A program made the position numbers and the translations under genes. The notes under the pieces were generated by a model. That model saw only the letters and a list, made by a program, of their open reading frames with translations, did no database searches and was not told where the DNA came from. Positions 7,178 through 12,907 of a stretch of 13,728 bases of DNA are shown here, one piece after another. Numbering within the stretch: the first letter of the stretch is position 1; each line of letters opens with the position of its first letter. Source of the DNA: Chloroflexota bacterium (GTDB lineage Bacteria; Chloroflexota; Limnocylindria; QHBO01); assembly GCA_019348395.1 (NCBI GenBank), contig JAHWJN010000019.1, forward strand, positions 1-13,728. Direction: 5' to 3'.

Positions 7178-7986
7178 GCCTCGCGCTGCGCGGCGTCGGG
7201 TACCGCTATCCCGGCGTGGCGGTCCCGGCGCTGCTCGACGTCGATCTGCATCTCGGCAGCGGCGAGGTCGTGGGCGTGACCGGCGCCTCGGAATCGGGCA
7301 AGACGACGCTCTGCCTGGTCGTGAGCGGTCTCGCCCCACGCGTGGTCGGCGGCCGCATCCGCGGCACGATCACGCTCGACGGTGAGAGCGTCGACGACTG
7401 GCCGATGCATCGGCTCGCCGGACGCGTCGGCATCGGCTTCCAGGACCCGACCAGCCAGCTGAGCCAGGTGGCCGTCACCGTCTTCGAGGAGGTCGCCTTC
7501 GGACCGATGAACCTCGGGGTGGCGCGCGACGCGATCGTGGAGCGAACCTGGGAGGCCCTCGGGACGCTCCGCATCGAGGGACTCGCCGAGCGGGACCCGC
7601 GGCGCCTGTCGGGCGGTCAGCAGCAGCTGGTGGCGATGGCGGGGCTGCTCGCCATGCGCCCGGCACATCTCGTCCTGGACGAGCCGACCGCGCAGCTCGA
7701 CCCGGCCGGCACGCGGCTCGTCGCGGAGGCCGTCGAGCGGCTGGCGGAGGGCGGCGCGAGCATCCTGATCACCGAGCAGAAGACCGATCTGCTCGCATCC
7801 GTCGCCGACCGGGTGGTGGTGCTCCGGGACGGACGGTTCGCCCTCGACGGTCCCACCGACGAGGTCCTCGCCGATCCCCGGCTCATCGAGCTCGGGGTGC
7901 GGGAGCCGGCCCCGCTGCGCCTCCGGCGGCTTGCCGCAACCGCCGGCGTCGATCCCGCACTGCTGCAGCCGGCCGCCGATGCCTGA
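7174..7986 (+). CDS. ecfA: ECF transporter ATPase, first subunit
   Basis: This 270-residue ABC ATPase pairs with the next gene product to power the ECF transporter. GTG 7174 is in a GTGA overlap with the ecfT stop. Walker A is GASESGKTT (37-45). The Q-loop is GFQDPTSQ. The signature LSGGQ is at 145-149, and Walker B ends in LVLDEP with catalytic E170. The H-loop position, normally His, is Q202 in ITEQKTD, judged by counting back from the shared RVVVLRDG strand. A C-terminal tail of about 40 residues follows the ATPase core. By itself its Walker A and H-loop half-site looks weakened, while its signature motif is intact. It is tightly linked upstream and overlaps the next gene by 8 bases. Confidence 0.92.
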   Translation: MSLALRGVGYRYPGVAVPALLDVDLHLGSGEVVGVTGASESGKTTLCLVVSGLAPRVVGGRIRGTITLDGESVDDWPMHRLAGRVGIGFQDPTSQLSQVAVTVFEEVAFGPMNLGVARDAIVERTWEALGTLRIEGLAERDPRRLSGGQQQLVAMAGLLAMRPAHLVLDEPTAQLDPAGTRLVAEAVERLAEGGASILITEQKTDLLASVADRVVVLRDGRFALDGPTDEVLADPRLIELGVREPAPLRLRRLAATAGVDPALLQPAADA

Positions 7987-8803
7987 GCTCGAGGCTCGAG
8001 GACTCGTCCACGTCTACCGCGACAGCGGCGTCCGGGCGCTCGACGGCGTCGACCTGCGCGTCGCGCCCGGCGAGCGGGTGGCGATCATCGGGCAGAACGG
8101 GAGCGGAAAGACCACGCTCGTCCGCCACCTGAACGGCCTGCTGCGGCCGACCGAGGGCCGCGTGACCATCGGCGGTGAGGACGCATCCGGCATGACCGTG
8201 GCCCAGCTCGCCTCGCGCGTCGGGCTCGTGTTCCAGGACCCGGACCGACAGATCTTCTCGAGCTCGGTCACGGCGGAGGTCGAGTTCGGACCACGCAATC
8301 TCGGCCGGCGCGGGGAGCGGCTTCGCGCCTCCGTGGCGCGCGCCCTCGTGGCGGCTGGTTTGGCCGACGATGGCGAGGCGAACCCGTACGACCTCGGAGG
8401 TTCGCGACGCAAGCTGCTGGCGCTGGCCTCGGTGCTGGCCATGGAGACCGACGTGCTCGTCCTCGACGAGCCGACGACCGGGCAGGACGCCCGCGGCGTC
8501 GAGCGCGTGCGGGAGGTGGTCGAGGAGGTGACGACCGAGGGCCGCACGGTCATCGCCATCAGCCACGACATGCGCTTCGTGGCCGAGACCTTCCGGCGCG
8601 TCGTCGTCATGCGCGAGGGCCGGATCGTCCTCGACGGCACGCCCGACGAGGCGTTCGCGCACGAGTCCTGGGAGACGTTGTCCTCGACCTATCTCGAACC
8701 GACGCTGGCGGCACGGATCGGGCACCGGCTGGGGCTCGGGCCGACTCCGACCGACGAGGGGCTGATCGCCGCGCTGGCCGCGCGTGGCCGCACGGCTCAG
8801 TAG
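7979..8803 (+). CDS. ecfA: ECF transporter ATPase, second subunit
   Basis: This 274-residue ABC ATPase starts at ATG 7979, overlapping the previous gene by 8 bases; the longer open frame upstream lies inside that gene. Walker A is GQNGSGKTT (38-46). The Q-loop is VFQDPDRQ, Walker B ends in VLVLDEP with E164, and the H-loop is ISHDM with H196. The signature, aligned from Walker B, reads LGGSR (139-143) in place of LSGGQ. It is therefore the mirror image of its partner: good H-loop, degenerate signature. The last gene of the + strand run, it ends at TAG 8801-8803 and overlaps the 3' end of a minus-strand gene by 7 bases. No hairpin terminator was recognised there. Confidence 0.92.
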   Translation: MPELEARGLVHVYRDSGVRALDGVDLRVAPGERVAIIGQNGSGKTTLVRHLNGLLRPTEGRVTIGGEDASGMTVAQLASRVGLVFQDPDRQIFSSSVTAEVEFGPRNLGRRGERLRASVARALVAAGLADDGEANPYDLGGSRRKLLALASVLAMETDVLVLDEPTTGQDARGVERVREVVEEVTTEGRTVIAISHDMRFVAETFRRVVVMREGRIVLDGTPDEAFAHESWETLSSTYLEPTLAARIGHRLGLGPTPTDEGLIAALAARGRTAQ

Positions 8804-9237
8804 ATCCCGGCGGGTGGCGGCAGCGGGTTGCCCTGGGAGTCGACCCGTTCCTCCGGCGGAAGCTCGTCCCGGTGCGGCCGGCCGATCGGCCCGGGGACCG
8901 GCAGCGCCATGACGGACGCCGGGACCTCGTCGAGCCGGTCGCCGATGCCACGCAGCCCGAGGCGACGCAGGCCCGGCGCGTAGCGATCTGCGAAGTCTCG
9001 GTCGCGAAGCATGGCGAACGAGAGCGACGAGTGGGCGCGGTTCAGCAGCTCGATGGCCCGCGCGGTCTCGGCCGCGTTCACCTGGTTGAGCCCGAGCTGG
9101 TTCTCCAGTGCGTCCAGCGCCCGGTTGGCCTCCCTGCGCGTCGCCGATGACAGGTGCGGGGTACGGTTGACGATGACGCGCATGCGGTAGATCAGCTCCC
9201 GGATGCGATCGTCCCGGTTGAGGTGGCCCTGGGTCAT
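8797..9237 (-). CDS. Hypothetical protein, 146 residues, family not recognised
   Basis: I do not recognise this protein. The chosen start is ATG at 9237-9235 (MTQGHLNRDD), because a TAAGAT box lies 7 bases upstream. A second ATG three codons earlier (9246) would overlap that box. The first 75 residues look helical and charged, with heptad-like leucines (RIRELIYRMRVIV, then ANRALDALENQLGL, then ETARAIELLNRAH). The middle has DRDFADRYAPGLRRLGLRGIG. The last 35 residues are proline-rich (PVPGPIGRP, GNPLPPPAGIY) and probably disordered. No signal peptide or membrane segment is visible. Codon use and GC match the neighbours, and the frame is open throughout with a well-placed start, so it is probably a real gene. 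It runs convergent to the ECF operon and divergent from the NUDIX gene. Confidence 0.65.
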   Translation of the reverse strand: MTQGHLNRDDRIRELIYRMRVIVNRTPHLSSATRREANRALDALENQLGLNQVNAAETARAIELLNRAHSSLSFAMLRDRDFADRYAPGLRRLGLRGIGDRLDEVPASVMALPVPGPIGRPHRDELPPEERVDSQGNPLPPPAGIY

Positions 9238-9913
9238 GAGCCGCATCTTACGCGCTGAGGGGGATTGGGAGGAGGTGGTCGCCGATGCCCTCCGCCGCGC
9301 CGCGCGCCCCATCGGCTACGACGAGCGCCTCCTGCCCCTCGTGCCGGACGGCTCGGTCCGCCCGCGACGACCCCCGACAGCGGAGGCCGCGGCGCGCGTC
9401 CGGCCCGCGGCGACGCTGCTCGCCATCTATCCCGGTGCCGACGGCGACCTCGTCGTGCCGCTGACCGTGCGGCGCGCCCACCTCTCCGCGCACGGTGGCG
9501 AAATCTCGCTGCCCGGCGGTGCAGTCGACGCGGAGGATGCCGACCCGGTGGCCGCCGCGCTGCGCGAGGCGTGGGAGGAGGTCGCGCTGGAGCCCGACGC
9601 GGTCCGGGTGGCCGGCCTGCTCGACCAGGTCTGGATCCCGGTCAGCAACTTCGTTCTCCAACCGGTGGTCGGCACGGTGGCCAGCCGCCCGGCACTGACG
9701 CCCCATGACGCGGAGGTGGCGGCGGTCGTCGAGCTGCCGCTGGCCGCCCTCTTCGACCCCTCGATCGTAGCCATGGAGGAGTTTCGGAGCGCGAGCGGTG
9801 GGTGGACCATCCGAGCCGGGGCGTACCGCTGGGGCGACCTGCGAGTGTGGGGGGCCACCGCGCTGACGCTCGGCATGCTGGCACGGGTGCTCTCGAACGC
9901 CGAGGAGCGCTAG
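9236..9913 (+). CDS. NUDIX hydrolase, CoA pyrophosphatase (NudL-like)
   Basis: This 225-residue NUDIX protein belongs to the CoA/acyl-CoA diphosphatase branch, which splits CoA to phosphopantetheine and 3',5'-ADP. The segment AHLSAHGGEISLPGGAVD followed by REAWEEVA parallels E. coli NudL (HLRKHAGQVAFPGGAVD followed by REAEEEVA). It contains the catalytic block R110, E111, E114 and E115, with G94-G95 in the leading loop. As in NudL, the box has Ala where the general consensus has the last Gly and has two additional residues before RE. ATG 9236 is the most likely start; GTG 9275 is an alternative that keeps all conserved parts. No Shine-Dalgarno is evident. The stop TAG 9911-9913 lies in CTAG shared with the convergent gene's stop. 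A CoA turnover role would fit a genome active in acyl-CoA catabolism, but linkage is only positional. Confidence 0.85.
   Translation: MSRILRAEGDWEEVVADALRRAARPIGYDERLLPLVPDGSVRPRRPPTAEAAARVRPAATLLAIYPGADGDLVVPLTVRRAHLSAHGGEISLPGGAVDAEDADPVAAALREAWEEVALEPDAVRVAGLLDQVWIPVSNFVLQPVVGTVASRPALTPHDAEVAAVVELPLAALFDPSIVAMEEFRSASGGWTIRAGAYRWGDLRVWGATALTLGMLARVLSNAEER
9245..9250 (-). promoter_or_regulatory. -10 box TAAGAT for the minus-strand hypothetical gene
   Basis: On the minus strand TAAGAT is followed by 7 bases and then ATG 9237. It differs from TATAAT at one A/T step and one G, and is the best -10 match in the window. There is no room for a Shine-Dalgarno, so the transcript would be leaderless. 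The box lies inside the first codons of the divergent NUDIX gene as called. No clear -35 was seen. Confidence 0.5.
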
Positions 9914-10740
9914 CGGCGCGTCTGCACCGTGGTGCGCAGCGATCGAAGCAGCTCGAGGATCGCCCCGTGCTGCGACGGCGGCGCGGCGATCACGCTCGTG
10001 CGCGGGCCGCGGAGTTTCGGGTTCCACCATGGGCCGCCGTTCACATCGGTCACGAGCGCTCCGGACCGCTCGACCACCAGCCCGGCGGCGGCCACGTCCC
10101 ACGGCGAGAGCCCGCCGTTCTGGACGAAGGCGTCGAACCGGCCATTGGCGACATACACCAGCGCCAGCGCGGCCGAGCCCATGCGTCGATGGATGCGGAT
10201 GAGCGGCGCGATCCGGCGCTCCCGCGCCAGCCCACCACGGCCGATGACCGCGAGGCTCACCACGTAGTCCGACAGCGCCTCCTTGCCCGAGGCGCGGATC
10301 GGCTCGCCGTCAAGGCAGGCGGGCCCGTCGGCCGTCGCGGAGTAGAGGTCGTCTCGGGCCGGGTCGTAGACCACGCCGACGGCCGGGCGGTCGTCGACCA
10401 CCAGCCCGATGCTGACGCAGTAGTACGGGATGCCGTTGGCGTAGTTGACCGTTCCGTCGAGCGGGTCGATGACCCACTGCCGCCCGTTGTGGGAGCCGTC
10501 GTCACGCAGCACCCCGGCGTGCTCGCCCGATTCCTCCGCCAGGATCGCGTCGTCGGGGTAACGGACGCGGATGGCATCGATGACGAGCCGCTCCGACGCA
10601 TAGTCGGCGTCGGTCACCACGTCACGCTTGCTCTTGTAGTCGATCCGCTCGAGCCGCTCGTAGCTGTCGGTCAGGATGGCGCCGGCGCGGCGCGCGAGGT
10701 CGGAGGCGAAGGCGAGCTCATCGGCCCATCGGCTGGTCAT
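9910..10740 (-). CDS. Inositol monophosphatase family protein
   Basis: This 276-residue protein has the full set of metal-dependent IMPase motifs. These are DVVTDADYASE (40-50), LAEESGE with E70, WVIDPLDGTVNYANG with D92, L94 and D95, and SPWDVAAAGLVVERSG with D215. They match E70, D90, I92, D93 and D220 of human IMPA1. The family includes inositol-1-phosphatase (SuhB), fructose-1,6-bisphosphatase, histidinol phosphatase and PAP phosphatase. The motifs alone do not choose among them; length and DPLDGT suit SuhB-like or histidinol-phosphatase-like members. The gene starts 6 bases after the TIGR02588-type gene on the same strand, so it is probably in that operon. A GAGG 5 bases before the ATG and a TACCCT box 8 bases before it are both possible signals. 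No signal peptide is visible. Confidence 0.9.
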   Translation of the reverse strand: MTSRWADELAFASDLARRAGAILTDSYERLERIDYKSKRDVVTDADYASERLVIDAIRVRYPDDAILAEESGEHAGVLRDDGSHNGRQWVIDPLDGTVNYANGIPYYCVSIGLVVDDRPAVGVVYDPARDDLYSATADGPACLDGEPIRASGKEALSDYVVSLAVIGRGGLARERRIAPLIRIHRRMGSAALALVYVANGRFDAFVQNGGLSPWDVAAAGLVVERSGALVTDVNGGPWWNPKLRGPRTSVIAAPPSQHGAILELLRSLRTTVQTRR

Positions 10741-10746
10741 GCCGCC

Positions 10747-11121
10747 TCAGGGTAGCCGGAAGCCGGGGGGCAGAACGGTGACGTCACCGTCGGGCTCGTC
10801 GGGGAAGGCCAGGGTGATCTCCACGTCGGTGCCGGCCGGCAGGTAGTCCACGGTGACCTCGCTCTCCTCCTGCTCGCCGGCCACGGTGGCCGTCGCGCGA
10901 ATCACCACCGCCTCCGCCGCCGAGTCGCCGGAGTTCCCGACGGTCGCCGGGAGATACCAGCCATGCTCGCCGACGTACGCGTCGCCGTGCCGCAGGGTCA
11001 CGATCGGTTCCGGAGGCCGGCCCTCGTCCATGACGCCGTCCATGACCAGGAAGCCCACGATGCCGACGACCGCCACGATGCTGACGACGAGCACCACCCA
11101 CTCGAGCCAGTTGCTTCTCAC
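10747..11121 (-). CDS. TIGR02588-type protein of unknown function, membrane-anchored
   Basis: This is a 124-residue protein. GTG 11121 is chosen because it lies in a GTGA overlap with the preceding gene's stop. It has a single N-terminal membrane segment (about residues 8-28, WVVLVVSIVAVVGIVGFLV). About 95 residues probably outside the membrane follow, predicted to be beta-rich (ATVGNSGDSAAEAVVIRATA, then VTVDYLPAGTDVEITLAF) and ending in LPPGFRLP. The NxG..A..V pattern, the DYLPAGT strand and the pairing with an upstream seven-to-eight-helix membrane protein agree with TIGR02588, described as always forming a two-gene operon with TIGR02587. Function is unknown in the literature I can recall. 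The soluble part resembles a small immunoglobulin-like or CARDB-like fold only in general character. Confidence 0.72.
   Translation of the reverse strand: MRSNWLEWVVLVVSIVAVVGIVGFLVMDGVMDEGRPPEPIVTLRHGDAYVGEHGWYLPATVGNSGDSAAEAVVIRATATVAGEQEESEVTVDYLPAGTDVEITLAFPDEPDGDVTVLPPGFRLP
10749..10754 (-). promoter_or_regulatory. Possible -10 box TACCCT before the IMPase gene
   Basis: On the minus strand TACCCT is followed by 8 bases and ATG 10740. It overlaps the last codons of the TIGR02588-type gene. It could give a leaderless IMPase transcript independent of the operon. A GAGG in the spacer offers ordinary translation too, so this is uncertain. Confidence 0.25.
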
Positions 11122-12017
11122 GTCTCCGCCCTCCCGCCGACGAGCAGCCGGCCCGCGGCAGCACCGAACGATGCCACCAGCCCCAGCATGACGACCTGGC
11201 CGGCGATGGCCGACCACGAGGCGCCGTCGGTCCGGCCGAAGGCCCACAGCAGCAGCAGGCTCAAGGCAAGGCTGATCGCGTACGCCGCTAGCGTCTCGGT
11301 GACCGGGTGGTCCATGGGGCTGTCACCGGGGTCCGGCGATCGCCCGCCGCGGAAGTCCGCGTAGAAGACGATCGCCAGCGTCACGGCCAGGCTGGCCGCC
11401 ACCACGGCGAGCAGCAACCACCACTCCGCCTCGACCCCGAGCAGCACGGGCTCCTCGGTGACGGCCACGTTGAGCGCAAAGAGGAGCGCGGCGCCAGCCC
11501 CCACCACCAGGCGCCCGAACGCGCCGACCGGATCACCGCCCGGTCCACCTCGGTCCTTGCGGTCCTGGTCGTCATCCTCGCCCGCCAGCTGCGTGCCGGC
11601 GAGCGATACGCCGAACGCGACGGGGATCATCTCCAGCGCCACCTTTCCCACCGCGTCGCGCATGCCGACCCCGAAGTCGATCCGACCCAGGAGCAGCATC
11701 GCGCCGGCGGCCACCACGGCCGCGATCCCCATCGTCTGGACCGAGTCCACCACGAGGCCGGCCCACGAGCGCTCGCGCCGGAAGCCGCTCACGGCTGAGT
11801 ACCCGACGACGACGCCGAACGCCACGACCAGCAGCAGGACGATCCGCCACGAGGGCAGCAGGAACGAGTGGAACCACATCTCCATGGTGAAGAGCAGCGG
11901 CAGGCCGATCAGCAGACCGCCTCCGACTGCCCGCAGCAGCTGGCGGGCGCTGCGCCGGACGCTCCCGTCCGCCTCCTCCCCACCGCCATCATCGGATCGC
12001 TTGCTCGCCGTGCTCAC
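11118..12017 (-). CDS. TIGR02587/DUF2391-type integral membrane protein
   Basis: This 299-residue membrane protein starts at GTG 12017 (VSTASKRSDD). The open frame continues far upstream, but only into sequence antisense to the phosphorylase gene. After a charged N-terminus of about 30 residues come roughly eight hydrophobic segments (near 33-50, 52-70, 85-105, 115-135, 165-190, 195-215, 235-255, 265-285). Segments four and five are separated by a very acidic/basic loop (GEDDDQDRKDRGG). PLLFTMEMW, EMIPVAFGVSLAG and FALNVAVTEEP match my memory of the DUF2391/TIGR02587 family. No transporter or enzyme motif was recognised. The TIGR02588-type gene follows with a GTGA overlap, the arrangement reported for these two families. 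It is the first gene of a likely three-gene minus-strand operon ending in the IMPase. Confidence 0.75.
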   Translation of the reverse strand: MSTASKRSDDGGGEEADGSVRRSARQLLRAVGGGLLIGLPLLFTMEMWFHSFLLPSWRIVLLLVVAFGVVVGYSAVSGFRRERSWAGLVVDSVQTMGIAAVVAAGAMLLLGRIDFGVGMRDAVGKVALEMIPVAFGVSLAGTQLAGEDDDQDRKDRGGPGGDPVGAFGRLVVGAGAALLFALNVAVTEEPVLLGVEAEWWLLLAVVAASLAVTLAIVFYADFRGGRSPDPGDSPMDHPVTETLAAYAISLALSLLLLWAFGRTDGASWSAIAGQVVMLGLVASFGAAAGRLLVGGRAET

Positions 12018-12119
12018 GTCAGGGGCGTGATACCAGATCGCGAGCCAGCGCGTCGCCGCGTTGGCGCGTCCGATCGGCCCCGAGGGGCGTGGTGGCAGGG
12101 GTTGGGATAGGCTGTGCGC
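12018..12119. promoter_or_regulatory. Divergent promoter region between the membrane-protein operon and the nucleoside phosphorylase gene
   Basis: This 102-base gap is the only sizeable divergent spacer in the window. On the + strand TAGGCT (12108-12113) ends 6 bases before ATG 12120. On the - strand TATCAC (12032-12027), within an extended TGGTAT context, ends 9 bases before GTG 12017. Neither start has a Shine-Dalgarno, so both transcripts may be leaderless. No clear -35 boxes, palindromic operator or riboswitch-like fold was recognised. Confidence 0.5.
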
Positions 12120-12848
12120 ATGCCACAGATCCACCTGCGCGCCGAGGACGGCGACTACGCGCCGCTCGTGCTCCTTCCCGGCGACCCGAACCGAGCGCGT
12201 CGCATCGCCGAGCGGTTCGACGAGGCGAGCGTCCGCACGGTGAACGAGCATCGTGGCCTGCTGGGATTCACCGGGACGTTCCGGGGAATCCCGGTCAGCG
12301 TCCAGACCAGCGGGATGGGCACGCCCAGTCTGAGCATCGTGGTCGAGGAGCTGCTGCGCCTCGGCGCACGCCGGCTGATTCGGGTCGGTACCTGCGGCGG
12401 GATCGCCATGGGCCTCGGCACGGGCGACCTCGTCATCGCGACCGGCGCCTGCCCGGTCGACGGCTCGACGCGTACCTACCTCCATGGCGAGCCGTACGCC
12501 CCCGTCGCCGACTTCGACCTGACCCGGGCGCTCGTCGACGCCGCGGGCGAGGCGGGGGTCGCCGCGCAGACCGGGCTGGTCGCATCGGTCGACGTCTTCT
12601 ACAACCCCGATGACGACTACGCGAAGCGCTGGCGCGAGCGGGGCGTCCTCGCCTTCGAGATGGAGGCCTCCGCGCTCTTCTTCCTGGCCGCCCGCAACGG
12701 TGTCCAGGCGGCATGCGCGCTCACGGTCTCCGACGTCCTCTCCGAGGAGGTCACCACCGAGGAGAGCTACCTGCCGCTCGAGGAGCTGGAGCGGGCGATC
12801 GACCGCATGATCGACGTGGCCCTCGTGGCCGGAACCGGATCGGCCTGA
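12120..12848 (+). CDS. Nucleoside phosphorylase, DeoD/Udp (NP-I) family
   Basis: This 242-residue protein belongs to the hexameric nucleoside phosphorylases. Visible active-site elements numbered from ATG 12120 are H5, the phosphate loop PGDPNRARRI (G21, R25), EHRGLLGFTG, RVGTCGG, FEMEAS with E180-M181-E182 for ribose, and TVSD with S204 and D205, the purine-protonating Asp204 of E. coli DeoD. The second catalytic residue of E. coli DeoD, Arg217, is not present at the expected place. The second half (DVFYNPDDDYAKRWRERG, then LPLEELERAI) looks closer to archaeal PNP/MTAP/uridine phosphorylases. It could cleave purine nucleosides, methylthioadenosine or uridine; the base is not resolved. ATG 12120 is preferred over GTG 12114 because of the TAGGCT box. 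It complements the hydrolase and ECF genes of this window functionally, but is not in their operon. Confidence 0.82.
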   Translation: MPQIHLRAEDGDYAPLVLLPGDPNRARRIAERFDEASVRTVNEHRGLLGFTGTFRGIPVSVQTSGMGTPSLSIVVEELLRLGARRLIRVGTCGGIAMGLGTGDLVIATGACPVDGSTRTYLHGEPYAPVADFDLTRALVDAAGEAGVAAQTGLVASVDVFYNPDDDYAKRWRERGVLAFEMEASALFFLAARNGVQAACALTVSDVLSEEVTTEESYLPLEELERAIDRMIDVALVAGTGSA

Positions 12849-12871
12849 GCCGAGCATCATCGGTCCTGCGG

Positions 12872-12877
12872 TATCCT
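12872..12877 (+). promoter_or_regulatory. -10-like box TATCCT before the HPPD gene
   Basis: TATCCT lies in the 59-base gap after the phosphorylase stop. A transcript starting about 7 bases downstream would have a leader of some 25 bases containing the AAGGAGG site. No good -35 hexamer was found 16-18 bases upstream. Confidence 0.4.
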
Positions 12878-12888
12878 CATCTTCGCCG

Positions 12889-12895
12889 AAGGAGG
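12889..12895 (+). promoter_or_regulatory. Ribosome binding site AAGGAGG of the HPPD gene
   Basis: AAGGAGG is a near-perfect anti-16S match, 12 bases before ATG 12908. It fixes that start and contrasts with the leaderless-looking starts elsewhere in the window. Confidence 0.75.
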
Positions 12896-12907
12896 CCAGC
12901 CACACCG

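Noticed and set aside
9802..10755. A 317-residue + strand open frame opposite the IMPase gene
   Set aside because: The minus strand carries all IMPase metal-binding motifs; the + strand translation has none of any family.
12849..12871. A short inverted repeat CCGA...TCGG after the phosphorylase stop as a terminator
   Set aside because: The stem is only 4 bp and there is no following T-run.
12018..12905. A 296-residue N-terminal extension of the TIGR02587-type protein
   Set aside because: It is antisense to the phosphorylase gene and lacks hydrophobic or domain character; GTG 12017 begins at the expected place.
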